DNA of 64,000 bases from Manis javanica (taxonomy: Eukaryota > Chordata > Mammalia > Pholidota > Manidae): NCBI RefSeq assembly GCF_040802235.1, contig NC_133158.1, positions 23,377,001 to 23,441,000 of the forward strand. The letters run 5' to 3'. Shown here one piece after another: positions 27,241 through 39,700 of this stretch. The translations under genes were made by a program, and so were the position numbers. The notes under the pieces were generated by a model. It did no database searches. It saw only the letters and a program-made list of their open reading frames with translations, and was not told the DNA's origin. Every line of letters starts with the position of its first letter. Within the stretch, counting starts at the first letter, position 1.

Positions 27241-27309
27241 TCTGACTATCCAATTGCCCTACACTTAACCTCTCTATGCTGTCTTTAGGGAAAGTGTCCA
27301 GCTCTATAA

Positions 27310-27485
27310 GCAGAGGCTCTTGCTTACATTTGCATAATAATTACCTGGGGAATATTTATTTTAAAAAGATGCCTGCTCCAATCCTATAATTAAAATATAA
27401 CAGGTATGAGGTGGGTCCAGGTATATTTAACTGTCATAGCAGGTGATTCTGAGTCAGTGGTCACAGATATGAGAACCTTAAAGCT
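27310..27485 (+). mobile_element. MER5A-like hAT fragment
   Basis: The text 'tgcataataattacctgggga...gcctgctccaatcc...gcaggtgattctgagtcagtggtca' follows the MER5A interior. The inverted ends are decayed. Confidence 0.6.
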
Positions 27486-29029
27486 GAGAGGGTTGTTTGT
27501 TTTTAGTTAGCTTTGTTATCTACCAGGAGGAATCTAGAGCTGGTATTATGTCAATGTGGACATGGAAAGAATTGGGTTGATTTGGGACATACTGATAAAG
27601 TCTACTAAACTAGACTTTTATTGGTTTTGTCAAAATAATGAAATAATGGAGGAGAGAGAGGATTAAAATAAAGATCAAGTTTTGTCTTGGGAAACTCAAT
27701 GAAAAATAGGCCTTTCACTTGTGAGGGCAACAAAGGAGTATTAATAAATGTTGAGTGAGTTAGGATAATTGCTAAATTTTGACATTCTTGCCTATGGAAC
27801 ATCCACATAGATTTTTTCAGAAGGGACAGTTTCTCAGGAGAAGGGTTTGCATTAAAAATGGAAATTTGATACTTATATGAATACAGATGATAATTGAAGT
27901 CCTCAGAAAGGGTAAAATGCCCAAGAAAAAGTGAGTAAGTTATAAGTGGTCTTTGTAAGAGACTTAAGGAACACCTATACATGTAAGATTCATATCTGTA
28001 TTTAATATGCATGAAAATCTTATGACTGCTTGCTCAGCTTCCAAGAGCCTTACAAAAAGAAATACATATTTTGTTAACGTGGGCTGGACCCAGGAGTCTA
28101 ATTTGTAGTAAGCTTCCCCACATGATTCTGATACAAGGATCTTAACCACATTTTGTTAGACACTGAATTATAGGCTCAGGAGGCAGATATTTTCCATTAT
28201 ACAGGTAGATAAATGAATAGATATGTTTGGATATAATTATATGTTTATTTTATATAACTATCACTCAATCCAAGATAAATACTCTTATGTGACATCTACT
28301 AAATGGAAATAATGACTATCTATGTCTATGAACTATAGTAACTTTTTCCAAGACCTAGATTGAGAACTGTGAGAGAGTTCTATTTGTGTTTGTGTGTATA
28401 TATCATTGCTTTCTGTTGCTTTATTGGTTGCTTAGCACATCATAAATGTTTAATAAATATTAACTGAACTGAATTATAAGAATAAAGTTCTCAGTAGGTG
28501 TTGCTTTTTTATTTTCTTTTTTATAAATATCTATAATTACAAAGTAATTGAGCAGTAATGAATTGGAAAGCCTGGTACTGTAAACATGTCACTTTCCCTC
28601 AATCTTTCATTTATTAGATGTGTGAGCATTGTTAAGTTCCTAATCAGTAATAGAGGATAATACATGAAACTACTGGGACATTCACTTTTGGTGACGGCAG
28701 ACGAGGTAAGTCAGACCACCTTTCCCACTTACAACAAATCGAATAAAAAGTCTTTTTAAAAAATCTGCTTGTAGGTATCAGAGAGGCAAGGCAGTGGAGA
28801 TCATTAAGAAGGAGGAAGTTACTTCTTTTAAAATCCAGGAAGGTCTAGTCTCCCCCAAAACAGTGTCTTGGTAAATCTCTCGTGCTGTGGGTTAGAATCA
28901 TGTAGGGCTACCCTCTAAGACTAGCGATGATCTGAAATTACCACAATAGGATTAAGCTAAACTGAAATTGTCATTGACTCTAGCCATTTACCAGAGTCAA
29001 GTATAAGTACTCTCTGCAGAAGACCATCT
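27486..29029. other. Intergenic, no gene seen
   Basis: A 135-codon open frame on the minus strand (28012-27605) has no recognisable domain and no coding-like composition. I do not support a gene here. Confidence 0.5.
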
Positions 29030-31110
29030 CATCCTAGGCCTCAAGTTATTTTTATAACTTTTATCAAAAATGTCTCATACTGAATTAAAAATAACCAGGC
29101 ACATGAGGTAGAAGACCATATGAGTGGAAATCAAGAGAGCATATCATAAAATAGAAACTGATTCATACGAGTTTTAGACAATGGAGCTATTAGAACCAGA
29201 CTTTAAAATAATTAAGGTTATTACATTCAAGAAAGATAAGATTGAAATTTTGTTAAAGTACCAAATAGAATTAAAAAACACAACAATTGGAGTTACAAAA
29301 CTGGATGAATGTGAAAGCAATTTAGATATATTCAGAGAAAAAACAATAAAGGAAAATACAGATCAGAAAAATCCAGGCTGAATATAAGGAAATCCCCCCC
29401 AAAAAAGGAAGAATGCTATCACTGTATGCTGGGTGATAGAGGCGTGTAACTTGTCTTTTTGCTTAGAAGTCTCTTTTCCCTTCAGAAGAGATGCTACACA
29501 AAAGAACATAGACTTTAGGAGCTTCATCAGTGTCTGTACTGGGCACAGATCATAAGACCCAAAACTGTGAGCCTGACAATGTAATTAGATAAAGAGTGTT
29601 GGGAATTGTGAGATGCAGATGACATATTTTACATGTGAGAGGATCATGAATAATTTGTGACCAGATGTTTGTGGCAATTACTAATATTACCTACAAATTC
29701 TTCCCATTCATAGATGCATGGCCCTTTGCTGTGTAATTTTCCCTTTCCTTTCATCAGAGAGGGTGGCTACTTCTCCACCCCTTTGAATCAGGGCTTGCCT
29801 CATGACTTGCTTTGACCAACAACATGTAACCCAAGTGATATTTTGGGAATTCAAAGTAAGGGAGAAGAAAGAAGGGGAGAAGAAAAGAAATCTTGTAGCC
29901 TCACTGCACATGAGCTTCCTTGAGAATGGGAACCTACAGGAAGAATGTTCACAAAAGTCTCACTTGTAAGACCAGATATGAGAAAGTAGGCATATTGAAA
30001 CAGCTATCCCCGGTTAACCTTCCAGATGATGTCAATAATATAGTGATCTGGGCAGGATCACAGAAGAATCAATCTGAACTGTTGACACAGAATGTGAGCC
30101 AAATAAAAGTGCTGTTTTAAGTTCTTAAGTTTGGCATTGAGTTGTTTATAGAGCAGTAGGTAACTGATAGAACCAATTTATATTTTTTACAAGTTTAGGA
30201 AAAATAAAATAATTTTTAGACTAGCAATGTATAGGAGAACTCAAACAGCCTATCCCGTATATAGAAAAATTTAAATGAATCCAGCGAAAAGAAAAGAGCA
30301 TGGGAAAGATGAAGAGAGACTTAAAAGGTAAATATGTAGGTAAGTATCAATGAGTAATGACTGCTTAAAACAATAACGTGCCTTCGTAGATTAGATAGAT
30401 ATGCAGAGAAATACATAAGTAGTATTTAGATAGATACATATATAGAGAAGAGAAAATTAAAAATTGCAATACTAATAGCAGTAAGTTTGGAGGAGGATAA
30501 ATGGAGTTCAGTGTTCTAAGGTTCATGAATTACTGGAAAAAATGGTAAAATCTCCAAGGAATATTAAAACTTAATAAGTCAAGGGTGCATGTAATCTCTA
30601 GGGTAACTTCCAAAAGGGTGGGTAAATATTAAGCTAATAGAGGGGGAAATAGATTGATAAAAAATCAATCTAAAAGAAGGCAAGAAGGGGGAAGAAAAGA
30701 ACATACAGCAGGCAGGACAAATAATAATGTGGTAGATTTAAGCATAAATATATTAATTACTAATTACATTTAGTTTAAATGGAAAAAATACCCCATGTAT
30801 AAGATAAAGATTTTCAAGCTGGAATTTAAAAAATAAAATAAAACCGAACTATATACTAATTGCAGGAACATACCTTAAATATAACAATATGTTATGATTT
30901 TTAGCAGTCGGGGAAGTGGTTATCTAGGGAGGAGGGTGGGGTAGTAATTAGATGGGGGCATCAGAAGCTTTTGGGCTGCTGGCAATATTCTACCTCTTAA
31001 TATATTTACTGGTTGCAAAGATGTTCACTTTGTAACAATTTATTGATCACTACATTTATGCTTATGCACTTTTCTCTCTGTTTATTTCACAATTTAAAAA
31101 GTTAAAGAAA
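29030..31110 (+). mobile_element. HAL1/L1M-type fossil, split by an LTR
   Basis: 29030-29400 has HAL1-like text (ggagctattagaaccagact, then ttaaaataattaaggttatt). 30890-31110 has an old L1-type 3' end with 'gttcactttgtaacaattta' and 'cttatgcacttttctctctg'. Between them lies the MLT1-like LTR at 29690-30175, which probably inserted into it. Limits are approximate and all frames are dead. Confidence 0.5.
29690..30175 (+). mobile_element. MLT1-like LTR (ERVL-MaLR)
   Basis: The 3' end reads 'gttttaagttcttaagtttg' followed by 'gtaactgatagaacc', a close match to the end of MLT1 LTRs (ttaagccactaagtttggg...). The interior 'cttgcctcatgacttgctttgacc' also fits MaLR LTRs. Confidence 0.7.
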
Positions 31111-32084
31111 ACCACACTAATAGAGTCCCTGTAAAGATCGATTGATATAAGACATGTAATGATTAAGCTTATTTTCCTGCACATTAAATCATTTAAATGT
31201 GTGTAAGTATTAACATGATGATTATTTTTGTAATACTTTACTCAATCCAAATAAAAATATCAGTAATAATTTTTAATCTGACAAAATCATTCTAATTTAT
31301 ATTTGCAAGAATCAACTAACAAAATAGCCAAAACATACAGAGAAAGGAGAATCAAAATGATTACTTGTCCTAACAAATATTAAAATATAGCATATAGAAT
31401 AATTAGAATAATACTGGTATATGTCACCAAGAATATAATAAATAATACATGTATATATTTAATATATGCATGTCATATTTTATCAAAAAAATCAGCATTT
31501 AACATTTGTTGAAAACAGGTTTGTTAGAGAAATGGAACATGCAGGATTTGGAGTTGTGTTCATCTCCGCAGCAAATGCCTTATCACCTGATGCCCCACCC
31601 TCTCTATTTTCCCTGCTGGTATTGCATCAGTTTTCTACCAGGTTACTCTCATAAGATTAAGTGTGCTCTCATCTTGGGAAGACTCTGCTTTTCCAAGGGT
31701 TAGTCATCCTTTTATTTTATAATTATTCTTCCTTAAAGCAGGATCTTTCGACTAAAATGTTTCCAGTCAAGTACCGTATGTTAAACTTATTTTCTTTAGC
31801 ATCAAAATTGTGTTTCTTTTAAATGACCATTTATTTTCCCCATCATTTGAAAGACAGCCTATTTCTTTGGCAAAAGTAGAATTGATAACATGGCTGAATT
31901 GCTCTATACAATGATATTGGGATAACTAACTGGCTTATCATTTAGGAAATAGAAAACATAGTTAAAAATAAATAAAAATTCACCTATAAACTAAAAAGTA
32001 GTGTTGAATTAAAACAAATGTTTTAAAAATACAAGCATAAATATTGGAGAAAATACAGATGGATTTTATGTTCCCTTATGATAT
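31111..32084. other. Intergenic, no gene seen
   Basis: AT-rich, with no reading frame, RNA gene or named repeat that I can support. Confidence 0.5.
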
Positions 32085-33400
32085 AATAAGTTTTTTTTGG
32101 TAACAGCTTTATTGAGATATAATTCACATACCATACACTTGGTTTTAGTATATTCCCACAGTTGTGCAAACATCACCAAAATCAATTTTAGAACATTGTT
32201 ATCATCCTGAAACGAAATCCCATATTCCTGAACAATTACCCCCATATTCCCTATAATACCCCAACCTTCAACACCCAGCTCTAAACAGCTGCTAATATAT
32301 TTTCTGCCTCTCTAGATTCCCTGTTCTGGACATTTCATGTGATTGGAATCATATAACATGTGGTCTTTTGTGACTAGCTTTTTTAATTTAGCATTTATTC
32401 AAGGTTTGTTCATGTTATCATTAGTTCATTCCTTTTCATGACCACATAGCATTCAATTGTATGGATATACCTACCTTTTGTTTATTTATTTATTATTTGA
32501 TGGACATTGGGGATGATTCCACTTTTTAATTATTATAAATAATATTGCTCTGAACATCATGTACAGATTTCATTTCAGATATTTTACTTTTCAACTTCAA
32601 AAAATTCCATTTGGCCCTTTTTTTTATTATTTCTATGTCTATTGACATTCTGTACATGATAGAATGTTATCATCATACCTTCTGTTACTTCTTTAATCAT
32701 GCTTTCCTTTAGTTCTTTGAGCATGTTTATAATCACCACCTTGAAGTCTTTTTCTGGTAAATCTGACATCTGCCTCTCCTGGGCACTTCTGTCACCTGTT
32801 TTCTTTTTCCCCCTCCCTGTTCTATGGGTCACACTTGCCCAATTTGTGTGTTTTTTTTTGGTTGGACACTAATTATTTTAAATACTATATTGTAGCAGCA
32901 CCAGAGGGTCCCCTCGGTTGTTTGTGATTACTGTTTCCTTGTTTATTTGTTTAGTCACTCATCGGACTGTTATTAAGAAGTGCGTTTCTCTCAAAGTGTG
33001 AAGGCTGTTTTGCCCCTCATAGGGCACCGGCCTGACATGCACACTGTCGTCCTGGGATGACAATGGTTTTAAGAAGGCTCCGCAGACTCCCTTTTCACTG
33101 GTCGCATCTGGCTGTTAGCTCTAATTACTAGCTGACTGCTCTATTGTTTTTAACAATACCCGGGGACATAATTGTTCCCTAGACTGAGACTGATCCAATT
33201 AAATTTGGGTTCCTTTACAGAAGAACTTTTAAGGTCAGTGTTTGCAGTTTGTTCTGATCTAAGGAAGGCTTTACGTAGTTGTCTTTCTCTGGTAAACTTA
33301 TTGGCCTTTGATCTACATAATATCCCTCATGAAGCTACAGGAGCCTTCTTAATTGCTTTCTACCAAAACCTCAGTTGTTTTTGAGAGCATCCTTAGAATT
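32085..33400 (-). mobile_element. Ancient L1 (L1M type)
   Basis: The opening 'acagctttattgagatataa' and 'attcacataccatacacttg' are the antisense of a well-known L1M 3' region. Later text (ttgaagtctttttctggtaa) matches antisense L1 5'-region material. The middle of the element is missing. The right limit is uncertain. Confidence 0.65.
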
Positions 33401-34034
33401 GAACTTTCTCACATTTTTTTCAAATGAACTCAGTGTTTTTTATTTTTGTTTGTTTTCCAGAGAGCATAGGAGCTCTCTGTTCTTACTGCTTATTTCTTCA
33501 CTGGGTGAAATCTCTGAGCAATGGCTTTGGAAATGGTTGTGGGGACAGTGGTTCTCCTGAGAATCACTCAGGACTCTTTCTAAGTGATCCCCTAGATTGA
33601 GGAGAATTCTGGGTAGTGGGGGAGGGCTATACCCTCTGGAATTATAGATTTACCTGTCTTGACAAGGGAATTCCATCGTACAAATATGTTGGGGTGAGGA
33701 GAATTGGCAACCTCATATTCTCAGCCTGTTGCACTCATATCCTCAGCCTGCTCTATGAATGAGTGCTAGGTAGAAGGTAACCTTGGCTTCTCAGCCACAC
33801 TCACCTGTTATTCAGTCACTGCAATAGGTAGTTGGGAGGAAGATAAGACATGCTAGAGGCCTGCTCCTCCCAGAGAGATAGCATATCCTCCCAATGGGAG
33901 CTTGGGGCCGGGAGGAGGAAGGAGCCCTGTGTTCTTGGTTTTATCTGGGGTGAAGTTTGTGTCACACTGAGCTGGGCAGAGGGAATCGTGCTCTCCCCAT
34001 TCTTAATAAGTTTCACTAGATTTTCTTGAATAAA
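33401..34034. other. Intergenic, no gene seen
   Basis: No gene or named repeat recognised. Confidence 0.5.
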
Positions 34035-34526
34035 TGTTTCTTGAATAAAGTCTAGAGACTTTAAATGTGTGTATGTATGTGTATGTTTTAAAAATAATTT
34101 TCATCTCCACAATGCCTGTTTCCTGGGGAATTTAAATATATGACATCAAAGATGGAAATGTAAGCAGTGATGTCACCAAGATGGGTTGGAGTTGGAGGCC
34201 TCAGTCTCTGTGACTGCACAAAGATTAATAATTAGACAGCTATCCACAAACAAAAATGGCTCTGGGAGAGCTCAGGAGGCCAGCTTCAGCAACATAATGG
34301 AAAAAAAAAACCTTTCTGTGCAACATAACTGCACAGAAAGAGGAAGGACAGCTTCATTTTGCCTGCATCATCCTGTCCCCTAGGCCCACTGCTCAGAACC
34401 AAGAGCATACAGAGGCTGAGGTCTCCAACTCTGCCATCTTGGTGACATCACTGCTTCCATTCTCATCTTTGATGTCATATTTTTAAATTCCCCAGGAAAA
34501 CAGGCATCCTGAAGGTGAAAATTATT
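34035..34526. repeat. Long inverted repeat; right arm continues at 42811-42880
   Basis: The left arm (about 34035-34209) is the reverse complement of 34411-34526 followed by 42811-42880, with blocks such as gatgtcaccaagatgg / ccatcttggtgacatc and ggggaatttaaat / atttaaattcccc. The loop is about 200 bases and contains a perfect 11-bp hairpin, ctttctgtgca / tgcacagaaag, at 34311-34340. The 8.3-kb L1 composite interrupts the right arm, so the inverted repeat is the older structure. The family is unknown; a fold-back DNA element or an inverted duplication would both fit. Confidence 0.85.
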
Positions 34527-34541
34527 ATTATTTTTTTTTTT

Positions 34542-34864
34542 GAGAGGGCATCTCTCATATTTATTGATCAAATGGTTGTTAACAACAATAAAATTCAGTA
34601 TAGGGGGGTCAGTGCTCAATGTACAATCATTAATCCATCTCAAGTCTAATTCTCGTCAGTCTCCAATCTTCTGAAGCATAACAAACAAGTTCTTACATGG
34701 TGAACGAATTCTTACATAGTGAATAAATTCTTACATGGTGAACAGTACAAGGGCATTCATCACAGAAACTTTCGGTTTTGATCACGCATTATGACCTATA
34801 AACAATCAGGTCAAATATGAATATTCGTTTGATTTTTATACTTGATTTATATGTGGATCCCACA
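34542..34864 (-). repeat. ERV U3-R, 3' LTR lacking U5
   Basis: It starts TGTG directly after a purine-rich tract and ends at the poly(A) junction. AATAAA is at the complement of 34560-34565. There is an internal triplicated motif: 'cttacat(g/a)(g/t)tgaa' recurs at about 34692, 34712 and 34732 with 20-base spacing. Confidence 0.75.
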
Positions 34865-34877
34865 TTTCTCCCTTTAT
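34865..34877 (-). promoter_or_regulatory. Polypurine tract of the ERV tail
   Basis: On the minus strand the bases just before the LTR TG read aataaagggagaaa. This is a purine-only run of the kind that primes plus-strand DNA synthesis in retroviruses. It is preceded by an (AAT)n stretch. Confidence 0.75.
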
Positions 34878-35509
34878 TATTATTATTATTATTTTTATTT
34901 TTAATAAAATGCTGAAGTGGTAGGTAGATGCAAGATAAAGGTAGAAAACATAGTTTAGTGCTGTAAGAGGGCAAATGTAGATGATCAGATGATCAGGTGT
35001 GTGCCTATGGACTAAGTATTAATCCAGGCTAGACAAGGGCAGCAAAACATCCACGGATGCAGAAGATTTCTCTCAAAGCAGGGGGGGGTGAGGTTCTGAG
35101 CCTCACCTCTGTTGATCCCCAAATTCTCACCTGATGGCCCCCCTGCGACTGTGCCTGTCTTAGGTTGTTCCTCCCTTGAGGAATCTTACCCGTCTCTGGC
35201 TAACCAGTCATCTTCCGGGGCCATACAGGGAAATGTAAAGTTGGTAAGTGAGAGAGAAGCCATATTGTTTGCAAAGGTTAGCTTTTTACTTCTTTGCAGA
35301 TTTATGCCCTGTGGCTTCTATGCCCAGCACTTGTCTCGAGGTATCTTTACCACCTGGAGGAATTATGATACTCGGTAAATTCGATATGAGGCACGAATTC
35401 TATTTAAGGTTTGTAATTAGGAAGGAAGAAGAAAAGCTACAGATGTAGCATATGGAAGGAAACATGGGAGGAATGATCATTTCTTTGACATATCTTCTTG
35501 TAGAGTACC

Positions 35510-35968
35510 TTAAGTATGTATAGGTTTTAAACTACTAACTAATTTGCACACACATATTAACATAATAGGAATACGGTGACATAAACAAAGCAAATCTATA
35601 ATTACCATCCATCTCCAGTGAAGCCAAGAAAACCATTTAGGCACCCTAGGCATTTGTGAAAATTTGTCTATGATATGATGGATATTGTCCAACTGTGCTT
35701 GAACAGTCTGAGAGAAATCAGACAAATTAAAGCAGCCCATTTCTGGGATCTGTTCACATCCCATATGTTCTTTTAACCATAGATAGTCTATAGTCATAAG
35801 ATTTTGGAGTGCTACACCTTGCACCCCTCCCAACTCCTGGTTGAGTTCCAACAGTACAGATCCAGTCAAATTCGTTGTCTCACTGTATGCACATGCCAGC
35901 CTAGACATCTCCCTCCTCATTCCTATGGCAAGCCCAGGAGACGGTGGGCTGGATGCAGCCACAACCAC
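35510..35968 (-). pseudogene. ERV env transmembrane-subunit fragment (152 codons open)
   Basis: The frame shows the order of a retroviral TM subunit. A heptad-like stretch containing LQN is followed by a cysteine pair spaced CX7C, then FNLSD, then a second helix, tryptophan-rich membrane-proximal sequence (about residues 108-118) and a hydrophobic span with cysteines to the end. Many retroviruses have CX6CC here; in this copy one cysteine of the doublet appears to be glycine. The N-terminal half, including most of SU, is missing. It is a different retroviral lineage from the gamma-type provirus at 46-56 kb. Expression is not indicated, although the frame is open. Confidence 0.65.
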
Positions 35969-36360
35969 AGCATCGTCCGGATCCCTGTGGAGGCTTTTTG
36001 ATGATCATCCCCCAGCACGAGTCCTCCAGAGAGTGCTGATGCCGGAAGCTCCTCCTCATATCGTATCTTAGTTCATTTTCTGGGTATCCAAGCTAGGCCT
36101 TGATCTTCTGCATAGAAACAAACAGACCCTTTGCCCACACTTTGACATACCCTCTATACCACTGTGCAGAACTCATTGGAGGTCAACACATAGTAACTGC
36201 TTTTTTTTTTTTTTTTTTAAGAGAAAGGAATATTATCAGAAAAGAGTACCTCCATAGCTGATCATCTGACACCCTTTAAGTGATCAACATTAAGGATATT
36301 TAAAGCATGCGTTGATCTTTGATTTACCAATAGTTTTATCCTATCAAGGAGTAATCCCCC

Positions 36361-36736
36361 TTTTCTTTCTTTCTTTCTTTCTTTTTTTTTTTTTTAATTT
36401 TTAATCTATACTTACATGAAGAATACTATGTTTACTATGCTCTCCCCTATATCAGGTCCCCCCTAACAACCACATTACGGTTACTGTCCATCAGCTTAGC
36501 AAAATGTTGTAGAGTCACTACTTGTCCTCTCTGTGTTGTGCAGCCGACCCTCCCCTTTCTCCCTCCCCCCCATGCATGCTAATCTTAATACCCCCCTTCT
36601 TCTTCTCCCCCCTTATCCCTCCCTACCCACCCATCCTCCCCAGTTCCTTTCCCTTTGGTACCTGTTAGTCCATTTTTGGGTTCTGTAATTCCGCTGCTGT
36701 TTTGTTCCTTCAGTTTTTCCTTTGTTCCTATACTCC
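36361..36736 (-). other. L1 copy B 3' UTR and internal poly(A) tail
   Basis: 36361-36396 is a T-rich run with TTTC repeats, the L1's own tail seen from the plus strand. 36397-36736 matches the short L1 insert at 8284-8416 and is C/T-rich on the plus strand (36540-36640), i.e. a G/A-rich tract in the L1 sense, a usual L1 3' UTR property. Confidence 0.85.
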
Positions 36737-39700
36737 TCATATGAGTGAAATCATTTGGTATATCTCTTTCTCCACTTGGCTTCTTTCACTGAGCATAATA
36801 CTCTCCAGTTCCATCCATGTTGCTGCTGCAAATGGTTGGATTTTTCCACTTCTTATGGCTGAGTAGTATTCCATTGTGTATATGTACCACATCTTCTTTA
36901 TCCATTCATCTACCAATGGACATTTAGGTTGCTTCCAATTCTTGGCTATTGTAAATAGTGCTGCGATAAACATAGGGGTGCATCTGTCTTTCTCAAACTT
37001 GACTGCTGTGTTTTAGGGAAAATTCCTAGGGGTCAAATGGTAGGTCTGTTTTGAGCATTTTGAGGAACCTCCATACTGCTTTCCACAATGGTTGAACTAA
37101 TTTACATTCCCACCAGCAGTGTAGGAGGGTTCCCCTTTCTCCACAGCCTCGCCAACATTTGTTGTTGTTTGTCTTTTGGATGGCAGCTATCCTTACTGGT
37201 GTGAGGTGATACCTCATTGTAGTTTTAATTTGCATTTCTCTGATAATTAGCGATGTGGAGCATCTTTTCATGTCTCTTGGCCATCTGTATTTCTTTTTTA
37301 GAGAACTGTCTGTTCAGTTCCTCTGCCCATTTTTTAATTGGGTTATTTGTTTTTTGTTTGTTGAGGCGTGTGAGCTCTTTATATATTCTGGACGTCAAGC
37401 CTTTATCGGATGTGTCATTTTCAAATATATTCTCTCATACTGTAGGGTTCCTTTTTGTTCTATTGATGGTGTCTTTCGCTGTACAGAAGCTTTTCAGCTT
37501 AATGTAGTCCCACTTGCTCATTTTTGCTGTTGTTTTCCTTGCCCGGGGAGATATGTTCAAGAAGAGGTCACTCATGTTTATGTCTAAGAGGTTTTTGCCT
37601 ATCTTTTTTTCCAAGAGTTTAATGGTTTCATGACTTACATTCAGGTCTTTGATCCATTTTGAGTTTACCTTTGTATATGGGGTTAGACAATTGTCCTGTT
37701 TCATTCTCCTACATGTAGCTGTCCAGTTTTGCCAGCACCAACTGTTGAAGAGACTGTCATTTTGCCATTGTATGTCCATGGCTCCTTTATCAAATATTAA
37801 TTGACCATATATGTTTGGGTTAATGTCTGGAGGCTCTAATCTGTTCCACTGGTCTGTGGCTCTGTTCTTGTGCCAGTACCAAATTGTCTTGATTACTATG
37901 GCTTTGTAGTAGAGCTTGAAGTTGGGGAGTGAGATCCCCCCTACTTGATTATTCTTTTTCAGGATTGCTTTGGCTATTCGGGGTCTTTGGTGTTTCCATA
38001 TGAATTTTTGAATTATTTGTTCCAGTTCATTGAAGAATGTTGCTGGTAGTTTCATAGGGACTGCATCAAATTTGTATATTGCTTTGGGCAGGATGGCCAT
38101 TTTGATGATATTGATTCTTCCTACCTAGCCAAGAGCATGGGATGAGTTTCCATTTATTAGTGTCCCCTTTAATTTCTGTTAAGAGTGACTTGTAGTTTTC
38201 AGAGTATAAGTCTTTCACTTCTTTGGTTAGGTTTATTCCTAGGTATTTTATTCTTTTTGATGCAATGGTGAATGGAATTGTTTTCCTGATTTGTCTTTCT
38301 ATTGATTCATTGTTAGTGTATAGGAAAGCTACAGATTTCTGTGTGTTAATTTTGTATCCTGCAACATTGCTGTATTCCGATATCAGTTCTAGTAGTTTTG
38401 GAGTGGCGTCTTTAGGGTTTTTTACGTACAGTACCATATCATCTGCAAATAGTGACAGTTTGACTTCTTCTTTACCAATCTGTATTCCTTGTATTTCTTT
38501 GTTTTGTCTGATTGCCGTGGCTAGGACCTCCAGTACTATGTTAAATAACAGTGGGGAGAGTGGGCATCCCTGTCTGGTTCCCGATCTCAGAGGAAATGCT
38601 TTCAGCTTCTCGCTGTTCAGTATAATGCTGGCTGTGGGTTTATCATATATGGCCTTTATTATATTGAGGTACGTGCCCTCTATTCCCATTTTGATGAGAG
38701 TTTTTATCATGAATGGATGTTGAATATTGTCAAATGCTTTTTCAGCATCTATAGAGATAATCATGTGGTTTTTGTCTTTCTTTTTGTTGATGTGGTGGAT
38801 GATGTTGATGGATTTTCGAATGTTGTACCATCCTTGCATCCCTGGGATGAATCCTTCTTGGTCATGGTGTATGATCCTTTTGATATACTGTTGAATTCTG
38901 TTTGCTAATATTTTATTGAGTATTTTTGCATCTACATTCATCAGGGATATTGGTCTGTAATTTTCTTTTTTGGTGGGGTCTTTGCCTGGTTTTGGTATTA
39001 GGGTGATACTGCCTTCACAGAATGAGTTTGGGAGTATTCCCTCTTCTTCTATTTTTTGGAACACTTTAAGGAGAATGGGTATTATGTCTTCTCTGTGTGT
39101 CTGATAAAATTCCAAGTTAAATCCGTCCGGCCCCGGGGTTTTGTTCTTTGGTAGTTTTTTGATTACCGTTTCAATTTCTTTGCTCATAATTGGTTTGTTT
39201 AACTTTTGTGTTTCTTCCTTGGTCAGTCTTGGGAGGTTGTATTTTTCTAGGAAGTTGTCCATTTTTTCTAGGTGTTCCAGCTTGTTGGCATATAGGTTTT
39301 CATAGTAGTCTTTATTAATTCTTTGTATTTCTGTGGAGTCTGTTGTGATTTTTCCATTCTCATTTCTGATTATGTTGATTTGTGTTGATTCTCTTTTTCT
39401 CTTAATAAGTTGGGCTAGAGGCTTATCTATTTTGTTTATTTTCTCAAAGAACCAGCTCTTGGTTTCGTTGATTTTTGCTATTGTTTTATTCTTCTCAATT
39501 TTGTTTATTTCTTCTCTGATTTTTATTATGTCCCTCCTTCTGCTGACTTTAGGCCTCATTTGTTCTTCTTTTCCCAGTTTCGATAATTGTGATGTTAGAC
39601 TATTCATTTGGGATTGTTCTTCCTTCTTCAAGTGTGCCTGGATTGCTATATACTTTCCTCTTAAGACTGCTTTCACTGCGTCCCACAGAAGTTGGGGCTT

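Larger units (their letters stand above)
34527..36360 (-). mobile_element. ERV transcript 3' end attached to L1 tail
   Basis: In minus-strand order this contains unassigned sequence with an internal A17-18 run (36219-36202), an env transmembrane-subunit frame, a noncoding stretch, a polypurine tract, an LTR start TGTGGGATCC, an AATAAA signal (complement of 34560-34565) and a poly(A) tail starting about 18 bases later. U5 is absent. U3-R-poly(A) without U5 is how a polyadenylated retroviral RNA ends, so this is DNA copied from RNA rather than an integrated provirus. The 5' end is truncated. Confidence 0.8.

Noticed and set aside
27605..28012. 135-codon open frame on the minus strand
   Set aside because: AT-rich with no domain and no flanking splice or promoter signal. 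This length is not surprising by chance in 64 kb.
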